A DNA stretch of 64,000 bases from an uncultured Prevotella sp. (GCA_937877685.1 CALFGU010000121.1:1-64000); one strand, 5' to 3'; positions 17,925 through 27,034 are shown, counted from the stretch's first letter. Numbers and translations: made by a program. Notes: a model not told the origin generated them from the letters alone.

Positions 17925-20267
17925 TTAGAACTTCACCTTAAGGTCCGCGCCGAAGTGGCAGGGAATGCCGCGTTGGGCGTAACGGCGGTTCATGCTGTCG
18001 AAACGGAAGGTGTCGTAATTCGTATCGGTGAGGTTCTTTCCCCAAAGGGTGAGTTGCATGTCGCGAGCAAACTCAAGCGAGAGGTGAGCGCCGAGAGTGG
18101 CATAGAAATCTTGTTGGTGCGTATTGGCTTCGTCCCACATAATGTCGCCTGCGGCAAAGAGGTTTGCGCCTAATGTCACGGCGTGAAGCACAGAAGAATT
18201 CAGCGGTTGGCGGAATTCAGCCGTTGCGCTCAAGGTGTGCTTGGGCACGTAAGGCACATAGTTGTCCGTGCTGCGGAAGGTGGCGTGCGTAAATCCGTAA
18301 TTCGTGTTTACGGTCAAGCGATTGTCCATCCAGCGCGTGCGAGCCGAGAGTTCAGCTCCGTAAGAACGACTCTTACCAGCGTTTTTCACGTTACGGCCCA
18401 TACCACTTTCAGCAAAGTTCGCCCCTTGGTGGTAACGGGTATCCATCCAAAAGGCAGTAGCATCCAGTTGGAACGCCCCTTCACAGAAGTTGAAGTGACT
18501 ACCCACCTCATAACTCCACGTTTGTTCGGGTTTGTAGTAAAGAGTAGCCGCATCGGCAGGCGCAGGAATATTTTCCTTCAAGCTGCTCAAGTTCTTTTCT
18601 ACCACAACTCCCGGCATGCCCATACCGGTCATCATGTTGTAACTGTAGTCATAGACCTGCTGCATCATGTCTCCCTGAAGCATGCTCTGCGAAAGGTCGG
18701 AGTAAGCCTGGATATTGTAACCGCCCGAACGGTAACCCTTAGAAACAGAGGCATATACGTTGCCGAGGTTCTGCTTAAAGTCATACTGCAGAGCGAGTTT
18801 CGGAAGCAACTGCCACGTGTCGTTATTCAACTTATCGTTTAACACAGGATTGCTCTGGAAAGGCACTGGGCGACCCATCATAGCGAATTGGAAGTCGATA
18901 GGACTGGCTACGCCCGAACGAAGGTCGAGACGCTGGTAATCATAATCAAGTCGCAAACCCGCAGAAAGCGTCAGGCCGTTGCTGAATTTGTAAGACGACT
19001 GGTGGAAAAGCGCAGCGTTCGCCGCAGGTGTCTTCAAGCTCGCACGGAAGGGGAGTTCACTGCCCGTAAATCCGAGCGACATGGGCATACCTGCGGGAAG
19101 CACATTCTTAAATATATTATTGAGGTAATCCACTCCGTCCTGATAGAAATCAACAGGGCAAGTGGTTTTCGCATGTTGGTACATGCCGTAAATGCCCGTA
19201 GTCCACTGCCAAGGCTTTCCGCCTTTGCTCTTCAGGGAGAACTCCTGACTGATGGTGTTCAACTTCTGGCGCTGGTCGAGCGAGAAGATGTCGGCAGCGA
19301 TAAAGTCCTGGTCGATAAAGAGTCGGTCAGCCACGCGCTGGTATGCCGTAACGCTGTTGAGCGTAAAGTGAGGTGCGCGCCATGCAACACTCAATCCCGT
19401 ATTAAAGACACTGCGACGATACGTCGAAGGGCGATTCTGCGAGAGCGTTCCGAGATAGCCGGCATAGGGTTCGTTGCCCTTCACGGTACCTTCGTAATAA
19501 TAGGGGCAGGCTCCCTCGTAACTCTGCTCGTAAGAGGCCGTGAAGTCAAAGCGAAGGGCGCTTGAGGGGCGGTAACTCATGCGGAGTTTTCCGCCTCCGG
19601 CTTCGCTGAAGTCGGCATGCTTACCTGTTGTCGTGTTCTTGAAGAATCCCTCTTCGCCATTGTAATAGCCTGTGAGCGAGATACCGAAGTTGTCTGACGG
19701 ATGTAGGAACGTGGTGAACGAAGCCGAGCGTCCGCCGTTGCGAGTGCTACCCCCGAGAGAGAGTTCCGTACCTGAATTGCGTAAAGGGTCAGATGTGTAC
19801 ACGCGAATTACGCCCCCCATCGTGTTACGTCCGTAAAGCGTGGCCTGAGGTCCGCGAAGCACGTCCACACGTTCGATATCCGTGAACGAGAAGTCGTAAG
19901 CGCTCTTGTCAACATACGCAATGTTATCCACATAAAGACCTACGGCGGGCGTGTTCATACGACTGCCGATACCGCGAATATAAACCGCAGAAGTGTAACG
20001 ACTGCCGTAGTCGGGCATAAAGAAGTTGGGCGTGAGCGTTGAGAGTCCCTTAAGACTGGTCACCTGTAATTGCTCCAACTCTTTGCCACTATAAATGTTC
20101 GCTGAGAGTGGTTGCTTGCGGAGTTGCGTAGTTTGCTTAGGCGTAGCCACAACGATGGCTTCTTCTAAGTTAATCACCTGCGAACTATCGGCTTCCGTGG
20201 TCGTTACTGACGCTTTTGCGCCCGAGGTAGCGAGTAGCGCGGCAAGTAAAACGAGAGATTTTTGCAT
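17925..20267 (-). CDS. TonB-dependent outer-membrane receptor
   Basis: 780 aa. A signal peptide (about 1-19) is followed by a TonB-box-like stretch (EEAIVVATPK, residues 34-43) and a plug domain (SANIYSGKELEQLQV..., VYIRGIGSRMNTPAVGLYVDNIAY, DIERVDVLRGPQATLYGRNTMGGVIRVYT). A 22-strand-type barrel ends in a terminal Phe. There is no SusC-type carboxypeptidase-like N-terminal extension and no SusD gene nearby, so it is a classic metal-chelate or cobalamin type receptor rather than a glycan SusCD pair. The promoter region holds a palindrome (20309-20340) that could bind an iron-responsive repressor. The substrate is not identifiable. Confidence 0.93.
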   Translation of the reverse strand: MQKSLVLLAALLATSGAKASVTTTEADSSQVINLEEAIVVATPKQTTQLRKQPLSANIYSGKELEQLQVTSLKGLSTLTPNFFMPDYGSRYTSAVYIRGIGSRMNTPAVGLYVDNIAYVDKSAYDFSFTDIERVDVLRGPQATLYGRNTMGGVIRVYTSDPLRNSGTELSLGGSTRNGGRSASFTTFLHPSDNFGISLTGYYNGEEGFFKNTTTGKHADFSEAGGGKLRMSYRPSSALRFDFTASYEQSYEGACPYYYEGTVKGNEPYAGYLGTLSQNRPSTYRRSVFNTGLSVAWRAPHFTLNSVTAYQRVADRLFIDQDFIAADIFSLDQRQKLNTISQEFSLKSKGGKPWQWTTGIYGMYQHAKTTCPVDFYQDGVDYLNNIFKNVLPAGMPMSLGFTGSELPFRASLKTPAANAALFHQSSYKFSNGLTLSAGLRLDYDYQRLDLRSGVASPIDFQFAMMGRPVPFQSNPVLNDKLNNDTWQLLPKLALQYDFKQNLGNVYASVSKGYRSGGYNIQAYSDLSQSMLQGDMMQQVYDYSYNMMTGMGMPGVVVEKNLSSLKENIPAPADAATLYYKPEQTWSYEVGSHFNFCEGAFQLDATAFWMDTRYHQGANFAESGMGRNVKNAGKSRSYGAELSARTRWMDNRLTVNTNYGFTHATFRSTDNYVPYVPKHTLSATAEFRQPLNSSVLHAVTLGANLFAAGDIMWDEANTHQQDFYATLGAHLSLEFARDMQLTLWGKNLTDTNYDTFRFDSMNRRYAQRGIPCHFGADLKVKF

Positions 20268-20308
20268 AAGTGTGTTTCAAAAGTTAAGTGGATTGGGGCA
20301 ATAAAAAA

Positions 20309-20340
20309 ATTGCGACTGCAAAGTTACTTGCAATCGCAAT
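20309..20340 (-). promoter_or_regulatory. TonB-receptor promoter embedded in a palindrome
   Basis: Minus-strand TAACTTTG (20319-20326) is the -7 element, 52 bp upstream of the start. It lies inside an imperfect inverted repeat ATTGCGAcTGCAA / TTGCAatCGCAAT. Overlap of a dyad with -7 is the layout expected for a repressor site (Fur-like or other), which I infer rather than see. Confidence 0.55.
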
Positions 20341-20502
20341 TTTACGCAATCGTAATATGTTATGAATTTTTAACAATAAGATGGGGTGAAAACTCTATTA
20401 CATATTGTGCTCCGAATTTGAGATGTAGGCGCTCGTAAGTGCCATATAGTTTTTCGTAAAACAGACGTAGTAACACCGCTTTGATTTTAGTTGCTTCCGG
20501 AG

Positions 20503-21174
20503 TTAGATAGCGCCCTCTTTGCCTATGAGTTTGAGGTAATCATCATAGGGAATGTAGCGACCACCCATGCTTTCGAGGTGCGGGGTACGGAGTTGGCAGT
20601 CAATGAGTACGCCTCCGTGAGTCTTCATATAGCGCGAGAGGAAAACAAGTGCTAATTTGGAAGCACTGGGTACGAGTGAAAACATGCTTTCGCCGAAAAA
20701 GGCCCACTGCGTTCCAGCTTCGTTCGTGGTCATTACCACTCCGTAGAGTCCGCCAACCAATTCATCGCCATCCCAAACCTCTACGCTGGCGCAGTATCCG
20801 AGTTTGTGAAGGCGGGTATAGGCCTTTTTCACTTCGTCTCCCAACCATGCGCCCTGTTCATGCTCACGCAAACGCCCGCATTCACTAATGACTCTTTCGA
20901 AAGCACGATTGAGCGAAAAGGTGTAACGGCGCTTGTTGATAAGGTTACGGAGCGAGTGGGAGACGTGAATTTCATCGGGGAAAATGACAAACCTCTGCAT
21001 CGGACACCACCACTGAGGGATTCCTTCTCGAAAGTCATACCACGGGAAGATGCCATACTGGTATGCTAAAAGGAGGCGCTCTGTGGAAAGATCGCCTCCT
21101 ATTGCAAATATTCCGCTTTTCTCGCCCAAGCGTGGGTCGGGAAAACCAATTTCTTCTGTAAGTTCAAAAACCAT
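20503..21174 (-). CDS. aat: Leucyl/phenylalanyl-tRNA-protein transferase
   Basis: Adds Leu or Phe to proteins starting with Lys or Arg, marking them for ClpS-ClpAP degradation (bacterial N-degron pathway). The family hallmarks are FPWY near the N-terminus, WWCPMQRFVI, and GGLYGVVM...FFGESMFS..SKLAL in the GNAT-like core. The length of 223 aa is usual. It follows clpA (177-bp gap filled with an inverted AACCTC repeat) and clpS on the same strand, so enzyme, adaptor and unfoldase are grouped. Confidence 0.96.
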   Translation of the reverse strand: MVFELTEEIGFPDPRLGEKSGIFAIGGDLSTERLLLAYQYGIFPWYDFREGIPQWWCPMQRFVIFPDEIHVSHSLRNLINKRRYTFSLNRAFERVISECGRLREHEQGAWLGDEVKKAYTRLHKLGYCASVEVWDGDELVGGLYGVVMTTNEAGTQWAFFGESMFSLVPSASKLALVFLSRYMKTHGGVLIDCQLRTPHLESMGGRYIPYDDYLKLIGKEGAI

Positions 21175-21345
21175 TGTTGAGGTTTTAAGGTTTTAAGGTC
21201 GCTTCGCTCTAAGGTTTTAAGGAAAGGTGTTGAGGTTTTAAGGTCTTGAGGGCGCTTCATCTTCAATGTTTTTTAGGAATGTAAGAGTTTGCCTATTCGC
21301 TCCGAATGGCCTTATAACCTCAAAACCTTATAACCTTATAACCTC
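21175..21345. repeat. AACCTC/GAGGTT repeat element, locus 1 (inverted)
   Basis: Runs of GAGGTTTTAAGG lie next to the aat start (21178-21260). Their reverse complement (CCTTATAACCTC) lies next to the clpA stop (21310-21345), so the 170-bp spacer can fold on itself. It includes the sub-motif GGTCGCTTCGCT (21189-21200), which reappears inverted at 51186-51197. Confidence 0.75.
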
Positions 21346-21350
21346 ATTTT

Positions 21351-23660
21351 TTACTTCATCCAAAGTTCGCCATCCTTTACGCTGACTACGGCTTCTCCTC
21401 CCTTCTTCATCTTACCGAAGAGGATGCTACGCATTAAGAGGGGCTTGAGATACTGCGCTACGACGCGGTCCATCTCACGCGCTCCGTATTCAGGCGTAAA
21501 TCCTTTCTCGAGAAGCCATTCGTAGGCTTCGGCAGAGAGGTTGAGTGTCACCTTCTTGGCAGCTAATTTTTCGCGGAAACCACGGAGTTTCTTGTCCAAG
21601 ATAAGGCGTGCCATCTGTTTGTCCATATCGCGGAAAACAACTGTGGCTGAGAGGCGATTGATAAACTCAGGTTTGAACGTCTGTTTCACCTGCTTCATCA
21701 TAGCTTCCCCAGTGGTGACGCCACCTCCGAATCCGATGTTTGCCTTACGGGCATGTTGTGCACCAGCATTCGAAGTCATGAGCAAGATTACGTTTTTGAA
21801 GTCCGCCTTATTACCCTTGTTGTCGGTAAGTTGGGCATAGTCCATCACCTGAAGCAAGATGTTGTAAATATCGCTGTGTGCCTTTTCAATTTCATCGAGA
21901 AGGAGCACGCAGTAAGGCGTCTTGCGGATGGCATCTGTGAGCAAACCGCCATCATCATAGCCTATGTAACCTGCGGGAGAACCTATGAGCTTGGCTACTG
22001 TATGCTTCTCGGTGTATTCACTCATGTCGAAGCGAATGAGTTCCACTCCCAACTCCTTAGCCAGCACTTTCGCCACCTCCGTTTTACCTACGCCGGTAGG
22101 ACCTACGAATAACATGCTCGCAACTGGCTTGCCGTCGTCGGTAAGTCCGGATTTCGACATCTGCACCGACTCAACGAGCTTCTGAATTGCCTCATCCTGA
22201 CCATAGATTTGCGACTTGATGCGCTCTTCTAACGTTGCGAGCGACTCAAGGTCGTCACCCTTAATGGCCATTGCTTCAATCTTCGCCACGTTTGCCAAAG
22301 CCTCGTCCACCGTAGTCATCTTGATGCGCAACTTTGAGGAAGAATCCTTGGGTGCACTGAGTTCGGTGAGCGTAGCTGCTTCATCGAGCAATTCGATTGC
22401 CTTTTCGGGAAGGAAACGGTCGGAAATGTATTTCGCAGAGAGTTCAATAGCGTGACGGATAATGGGTTCCGTGATGCTTACGTGGTGGAAACGCTCAATG
22501 CTCTTACGATGATTGTTGAGGATTTCGACAGTTTCTTCTACGGAAGGTTCTTTGATTTCAATCTGTTGGAAACGTCGTGTCAAACTCTTGTTTTTGGCAA
22601 CGTAGCGATTGTAATCCTCGTGTGTTGTAGTGCCAATGAAGCGGAGCGTACCGCCATCAATGTAGGGCTTTAAGAGATGTGACACGTCCATAGACCCATC
22701 TTGTCCGCGGCTTGACCCAACCAAATGGTGGATATCGTCAATAACGATGATGGGAGTTACGGTCACTTTGCGTCCAGTGCGTTCATCGGTGCCCTCAATG
22801 GCTAAGTCCTTGATGCCTTCAAGCACTGCCTTCATGCATTTCTCCATTTCGCCGCGGAACTGTGCGTTAGCGTAAAGCGCAGTTACGTCAAGCTGGTACA
22901 TGGGACACTTTTGGATGCGCGCGGGTGCCGAACTGTTTTGCGAATATTTCTGGAGCGCAGAAAGCATTGCCGTTTTACCCACACCGGGTTCACCAACGAG
23001 CAATGCGCAATTCTTGCTCTGTCTGCTCAATACGCTTGCAATGCGGTCGAGTTCCTTTTTGCGTCCAACGATAGGCGTAGAAAGATTCGACTCAAATTCA
23101 GTTGCGAAGCGCTGCCAGGCAGGTGTTTCCATTCCTTGGGGAGAGAAGGGTTGGTTTCCCATATCTATGGTGTCGACACTAACGTGTGCTTGACCGACAA
23201 CGCGAGTTGATTTATCGTTGGCGTAAACTTCCTGAAGGGCATTGAGGAATTGTTCCTGCTGTTTGCCAAGAAGGTCGCGCAACATGTCGGCCGCGATGGA
23301 CTTGCGGAGTTTCAAGAACGACTGCACGAGATTGGGCATGTCGAGAACCTTACGATTATTGGATTTCATCGTAACGCATGCTCTCGTAATCATTTCTTGA
23401 AGCAAGACAGAGAGGCCTACATTATATTCTACGTCCTTTGGCACACATTCTAAGGCATCGCAGGAGAGGTAACGTCCAACGATTTCCTTCAGAGTGTCGG
23501 CATTGAGGTTGCAACGTTCGAGAGCTTCCACGAAGGGTTTCTGTTTCAAGAAAGCCGCAAGGAAGTGCTCGGGCGTCACACACTCATGGCGCATGGAGTT
23601 TGCCAATCCGAGCGCATCGCCAAAGGCATTATTTGCTGATTCTGTAAATTCTAAAGGCAT
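21351..23660 (-). CDS. clpA: ClpA-type AAA+ unfoldase
   Basis: ATP-driven unfoldase that feeds substrates to ClpP. There is a Clp N-domain pair (about 1-145). AAA-1 has Walker A GEPGVGKTA, and AAA-2 has GPTGVGKTE with Walker B LLLDEIEKAH. The sequence lacks the long ClpB/ClpC middle domain, which together with its neighbours (clpS, aat) supports ClpA. I prefer the ATG at 23660 (MPLEFTESANNAF), which matches the usual N-terminus; a GTG at 23681 would add seven residues. The reading frame is intact (about 769 aa). Confidence 0.94.
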   Translation of the reverse strand: MPLEFTESANNAFGDALGLANSMRHECVTPEHFLAAFLKQKPFVEALERCNLNADTLKEIVGRYLSCDALECVPKDVEYNVGLSVLLQEMITRACVTMKSNNRKVLDMPNLVQSFLKLRKSIAADMLRDLLGKQQEQFLNALQEVYANDKSTRVVGQAHVSVDTIDMGNQPFSPQGMETPAWQRFATEFESNLSTPIVGRKKELDRIASVLSRQSKNCALLVGEPGVGKTAMLSALQKYSQNSSAPARIQKCPMYQLDVTALYANAQFRGEMEKCMKAVLEGIKDLAIEGTDERTGRKVTVTPIIVIDDIHHLVGSSRGQDGSMDVSHLLKPYIDGGTLRFIGTTTHEDYNRYVAKNKSLTRRFQQIEIKEPSVEETVEILNNHRKSIERFHHVSITEPIIRHAIELSAKYISDRFLPEKAIELLDEAATLTELSAPKDSSSKLRIKMTTVDEALANVAKIEAMAIKGDDLESLATLEERIKSQIYGQDEAIQKLVESVQMSKSGLTDDGKPVASMLFVGPTGVGKTEVAKVLAKELGVELIRFDMSEYTEKHTVAKLIGSPAGYIGYDDGGLLTDAIRKTPYCVLLLDEIEKAHSDIYNILLQVMDYAQLTDNKGNKADFKNVILLMTSNAGAQHARKANIGFGGGVTTGEAMMKQVKQTFKPEFINRLSATVVFRDMDKQMARLILDKKLRGFREKLAAKKVTLNLSAEAYEWLLEKGFTPEYGAREMDRVVAQYLKPLLMRSILFGKMKKGGEAVVSVKDGELWMK

Positions 23661-23782
23661 GGTATTGGTGGTGTCCCCCACTTCTTTTTCTCAGTTGAGC
23701 GGAAGTGTAGCCCCTGGGCGCTTTTCTTTCATGAGGTGGGGCTTATTATATAATGTATAGCAAATACTGTGCCAAAAAGGGC

Positions 23783-24091
23783 TTATTCTTGCTCTATTGT
23801 CACTTTCAAAGGGAAATTTTCTTGTGCGGCCAAGAGTTGCACGCGTTGTTGCTTGGTGCATGCGATGTCCCAGGTGTATTTGCCCACTACGGCCGACCCA
23901 TTATAGTGGATTTCCAGCATAAGGCGTTCGGCTTCTTCTTCAGATTTGTAGAACACGTCGGTTAAGACCATGACCACAAAATCCATTGTCGTAACGTCAT
24001 CGTTATGCATGATAACTTTGTAGCGTTCGATTTTGTAGTTGAAGTCAGAGAAGCGCTCTCGAAAGTTCGGAGTGTTCTGTTGTTGTTCCAT
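23783..24091 (-). CDS. clpS: ATP-dependent Clp protease adaptor ClpS
   Basis: Adaptor that binds N-degron residues and docks on the ClpA N-domain. The start is the ATG at 24091 (MEQQQNTPNF); the longer frame adds 14 hydrophobic residues without support. The core YKVIMHNDDVTTMDFVVMVL carries the conserved DD of the recognition pocket. The ClpA-binding half follows (HYNGSAVVGKYTWDIACTK). 102 aa. The gene precedes clpA by about 120 bp on the same strand. Confidence 0.94.
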   Translation of the reverse strand: MEQQQNTPNFRERFSDFNYKIERYKVIMHNDDVTTMDFVVMVLTDVFYKSEEEAERLMLEIHYNGSAVVGKYTWDIACTKQQRVQLLAAQENFPLKVTIEQE

Positions 24092-24179
24092 AGTGTGAAC
24101 TTCAGGTTTGAAAAGACAAAAAAGCAGCACCATCTTGAGGATAGTACCGCTCTATTTCTTTTAAATGCTAACGTCTTAA

Positions 24180-24434
24180 TTACGCGAGTGCGTTTACGTG
24201 AATCATAAGAGAAGACTTGATGTTAGAAGCCTTATTCTTGTGAATGATGTTAGTCTTAGCAAGCTTGTCAAGCATCTTCTGAACCTTCGGCAGAAGTTCT
24301 ACTGCAGCTGCTTTGTCAGTTGTAGCGCGGAGCTTACGAACTGCATTACGCATAGTCTTAGCGTAATAGCGGTTGTGCAATCTGCGAGTCGCCGTCTGAC
24401 GAATTCTTTTTACAGATGATTTGTGGTTTGCCAT
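24180..24434 (-). CDS. rpsT: 30S ribosomal protein S20
   Basis: Basic 84-aa primary 16S-binding protein: [22 protein letters not shown] at the N-terminus is diagnostic, and the later [14 protein letters not shown] is the conserved C-terminal helix. It lies just downstream of tRNA-Glu on the same strand and 46 bp before the clpS region. It is probably transcribed from the tRNA promoter at 24571-24601. Confidence 0.97.
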   Translation of the reverse strand: MANHKSSVKRIRQTATRRLHNRYYAKTMRNAVRKLRATTDKAAAVELLPKVQKMLDKLAKTNIIHKNKASNIKSSLMIHVNALA

Positions 24435-24458
24435 TTTAATTGTTTGTTTGTTAGTGAG

Positions 24459-24530
24459 TAGCCCATAGGAGAATCGAACTCCTCTTTCAAGAATGAAAAT
24501 CTTGCGTCCTAACCGATAGACGAATGGGCC
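24459..24530 (-). tRNA. tRNA-Glu (anticodon TTC)
   Basis: 72-nt cloverleaf on the minus strand: acceptor GGCCCAT / ATGGGCT (G1:U72 wobble), D arm GTCT..GGAC, anticodon stem CAAGA / TCTTG around a TTTTCAT loop (anticodon TTC), T arm GGAGT-TCGATTC-TCC. CCA is not encoded. Confidence 0.95.
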
Positions 24531-24570
24531 TTACCTTAATCAAATTCCCTTTGGGGCTTGATTGCGAGTG

Positions 24571-24601
24571 CAAAGGTACGTCTTTTTTTCTATTCACCAA
24601 A
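24571..24601 (-). promoter_or_regulatory. Promoter of tRNA-Glu / rpsT
   Basis: Minus-strand TTTG (24598-24601), 19-bp spacer, TACCTTTG (24571-24578): an exact match to the Bacteroidetes -33/-7 promoter, about 40 bp before the tRNA. Confidence 0.85.
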
Positions 24602-24764
24602 TAAAACCTACTTTTTTTTTGAGAAAATATGAGCCGAGGTTTAAAATTTGCAACTTTAGAAGTAATTTTGTAAGGCTTAAGTGGCAAGACGGGTTCGAAA
24701 ATACGCTTTTGCCCCCTCTGAGGCCTCTGCAACTTTTGATAAAACTTTTTATAGGAAAAACGCT

Positions 24765-24830
24765 ATTACTAAGTATCGCTACAAAGTTACTCATTTGCGT
24801 CACGAACTTACTAATTGTTTTGCCTTTTTC
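24765..24830. repeat. 21-bp array, flavour NTTACTAATTGTTTTGCC
   Basis: ATTACT at 24765, GTTACT at 24786 and CTTACT at 24807, each 21 bp apart; the last unit continues AATTGTTTTGCC. It ends about 50 bp upstream of recO. Confidence 0.8.
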
Positions 24831-24876
24831 AGGAGAACTTTCTTGCCCTTCCTTTTAAATTCATTTTGAAAACCTT

Positions 24877-25599
24877 ATGCTGATTACTTCTCGCGCCATA
24901 ATTCTTTCCATCGTTCGTTATGCCGACGACGCGCTTATTGCTGAGGCCTACACGGAGCAACAGGGTCGCGTGGGTTTCTTGGTGAAAATCTCCAGGTCGG
25001 CACGCGTGGCGGTGCGCCACACGCTCTTTCAGCCGCTTGCCGTTCTTGAACTCACCTGGGAGCATCGCGCGGGTGGCGGACTCTCACGCCCCAAGGCGGC
25101 ACGCTCAGTTTTGCCCTTCACTTCCTTGCCCTACGACCCCTATAAGTCGGCCATGGCGCTCTTCATCGCAGAGTTTCTTCACCATGCCTTGCGCTCCGAA
25201 CCGGTGACTACACATTTATATAATTATATAGAGCAGTCGATAAACTGGTTGGACACCTGTACGAGCAATTTCTCAAACTTCCACCTTGTTTTCTTGGTGC
25301 GTCTCACCTTCTTCCTCGGGATTACGCCCAATGTGGACTATCCTGAGCGCTACAAGTTTTTCGACCTCCGCGCGGGGAGTTTTGTTTCAACACGCCCCGC
25401 ACATGCGGATTATCTTTCCGACCCCGAGGCGCAATTCATTCCCATGCTCTTGCGCATGCGTTACGAAACGATGCACATCTTCCACTTTAACGGCGAACAG
25501 CGCACCCAACTCTTGCGCTACATCAACACCTATTACCGCCTCCACCTTGAGGGCATGCCCGAATTAAAGTCATTGGGCGTGTTGAGCGAGGTGTTTTAA
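24877..25599 (+). CDS. recO: DNA repair protein RecO
   Basis: Mediates RecA loading onto SSB-coated DNA with RecR (RecF pathway). The 240-aa sequence has the N-terminal OB fold (SRAIILSIVRYADDALIAEAYTEQQGRVGFLVK) and a helical C-terminal half typical of RecO. It begins directly with ATG after an array of 21-bp repeats. No zinc-finger cysteines are seen, as in many Bacteroidetes RecO proteins. Neighbours do not form an obvious operon: tRNA-Glu is divergent and a DUF2147 gene with its own promoter follows. Confidence 0.9.
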   Translation: MLITSRAIILSIVRYADDALIAEAYTEQQGRVGFLVKISRSARVAVRHTLFQPLAVLELTWEHRAGGGLSRPKAARSVLPFTSLPYDPYKSAMALFIAEFLHHALRSEPVTTHLYNYIEQSINWLDTCTSNFSNFHLVFLVRLTFFLGITPNVDYPERYKFFDLRAGSFVSTRPAHADYLSDPEAQFIPMLLRMRYETMHIFHFNGEQRTQLLRYINTYYRLHLEGMPELKSLGVLSEVF

Positions 25600-25682
25600 C
25601 GCGCGTTTGCGAAGTGGAGTGGGCAAATAGTTATTGCGATTGCGCAAAATGGAGATATATGTGCAAAATAATCTGCACAAAG

Positions 25683-25715
25683 TTTGTTTAATTGTGCAAT
25701 ATCTTCCTACCTTTG
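25683..25715 (+). promoter_or_regulatory. Promoter of the DUF2147 gene
   Basis: TTTG (25683-25686), 21-bp spacer, TACCTTTG (25708-25715), 30 bp upstream of the ATG at 25745. Confidence 0.75.
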
Positions 25716-25744
25716 CGCTCGAATTTCAATCCACAACCAAAGTT

Positions 25745-26203
25745 ATGAAGAAAATTTTGACCCTCATCCTCCTTGCGGTGACCTTCGTGTTGCCCAGTTT
25801 CTCACAGGCAGGATCAAACGACAAGGCCGACAGCATTGTTGGCGAGTATCTCACAGACCGTGGCGGTAAGAAGAGCAAGGTACGCGTTACGAAAGAAAAG
25901 AACGGCACTTACACGGCACAGGTGTTCTGGGTGGAACAACCCCTTGACGCTAACGGCAAGAAGCGTAAGGATGTGAAAAATCCCGATGAGAAGTTGCGCA
26001 ACGTTGATATAGATAAGGTGGTGATTGTTCGCGGACTTAAGTATGACAAGGACGATAAGGAGTGGGGCGATGCCAAGATTTATGACCCCTCAAAGGGTAT
26101 TCGTGTGAACGTAACGGCAGAATTTGTATCGCCCAAGAAGTTGAAACTTCGCGGCACGATTCTCGGTATCGGCACAACGATTTATTGGACAAAGTTGAAG
26201 TAA
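25745..26203 (+). CDS. Secreted DUF2147-family protein
   Basis: 152 aa from the ATG at 25745, chosen because it begins a signal peptide (MKKILTLILLAVTFVLPSFS before Gln) and sits just past a perfect promoter. The mature domain has the DUF2147 pattern: IVGEYLTDRGGKKSKVRVTKEKNGTY near the N-terminus, KNPDEKLRNVDI centrally and LRGTILGIGTTIYWTK at the C-terminus. Such proteins are small calycin-like beta-barrels exported to the periplasm or outer membrane, and their function is not established. A terminator at 26271-26312 ends the monocistronic unit. Confidence 0.85.
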   Translation: MKKILTLILLAVTFVLPSFSQAGSNDKADSIVGEYLTDRGGKKSKVRVTKEKNGTYTAQVFWVEQPLDANGKKRKDVKNPDEKLRNVDIDKVVIVRGLKYDKDDKEWGDAKIYDPSKGIRVNVTAEFVSPKKLKLRGTILGIGTTIYWTKLK

Positions 26204-26270
26204 TAACGTAATATTTACCCCTCAATTTCAAACGCCCAAAAGGCGCTCTCGAGGGTGTAGAAATCTCCTT

Positions 26271-26312
26271 GTGGAGACTGTTCTTTAGCAGAGAATGGTC
26301 TCCACTTTTTTT
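26271..26312 (+). terminator. Rho-independent terminator of the DUF2147 gene
   Basis: Stem GTGGAGAC / GTCTCCAC (26271-26278 with 26298-26305), with an inner TTCT/AGAA, then seven Ts. Confidence 0.85.
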
Positions 26313-26385
26313 GTGCCGTCAAACTCCCTATAATAAAAATTTCTGAATTATGCAATAGTTTATAAAATGCAGCAAATCAGTGCGT

Positions 26386-26416
26386 TTTGTAATTCCGAAA
26401 ATTGCATATACCTTTG
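26386..26416 (+). promoter_or_regulatory. Promoter of the 26478 gene
   Basis: TTTG (26386-26389), 19-bp spacer, TACCTTTG (26409-26416): an exact consensus, 61 bp before the chosen ATG. Confidence 0.85.
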
Positions 26417-26477
26417 CACCGTCGTTCGAACAGACACACGTTTTAGGTTTTCAAAATTTCAAATTCATTTATTGGTT

Positions 26478-26978
26478 ATGGTAAATTTTCGAAAGAGCTT
26501 TCAGGCAAGTGTAAATGGAATAAAGTTAGGCGTGGCTTATATGCAGGCTTTAGGGGTGCTCCTGGTGGCGGTGGTTTGCTCATGGTTTCATAAAGGATTC
26601 TATTTTGTGAAGTTCATTAAGGTAAAGAATAAGTGGTATTGTAAGGTTCCGGGATTTCCCAAGGCGCTTTTTGAGCACACAATGATGGTTGCGGGTGCGG
26701 CAAATATGCTCGAGTATTATTCACAGGGAGATGATGAGGTGACGGTGCAAGTTCGTACTCCCAGTAAGAAGGAGTATGACGCCTTTTGCGGTTTTCGTTT
26801 GGAGCAAACAAGTGCTACGCTGACGGGAGGTGCTTTCTATAAGGACTCGGGTTTGTTCTCTGACGACGAATTCTGGCTTTGCCCCGTTACCTTGTTCTTG
26901 CTCGGCAGATATCCCAAGCAGATTTACATTTATAAGGTGCATAAGAGTCCTACACACTGTCCTATTTTCATGAGTTAG
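26478..26978 (+). CDS. Hypothetical protein, possibly DUF6717-like
   Basis: 166 aa from the ATG at 26478; the longer frame would extend upstream through the promoter, so it is rejected. Residues about 14-40 are hydrophobic (GVAYMQALGVLLVAVVCSW) and may form one membrane-anchoring helix. The rest is soluble. The pattern KNKWYCKVPGF...E..MMVAGAANML and DDEFWLCPVTLFLLGRYPKQIYIYKV resembles the small DUF6717 family by eye; I cannot confirm it. It is monocistronic, with an ideal promoter and a strong terminator (27035-27073). No function can be assigned. Confidence 0.6.
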   Translation: MVNFRKSFQASVNGIKLGVAYMQALGVLLVAVVCSWFHKGFYFVKFIKVKNKWYCKVPGFPKALFEHTMMVAGAANMLEYYSQGDDEVTVQVRTPSKKEYDAFCGFRLEQTSATLTGGAFYKDSGLFSDDEFWLCPVTLFLLGRYPKQIYIYKVHKSPTHCPIFMS

Positions 26979-27034
26979 GCGGTTAAGCAGGACTGTAAAA
27001 GATTCGGTGTTGGAACAGTGGGGCAGGAGGATGT

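Noticed and set aside
18183..19565. Two long plus-strand open frames (219 and 225 codons) under the TonB receptor
   Set aside because: Opposite-strand shadows of a well-supported barrel protein; His/Arg/Val-rich with no motifs.
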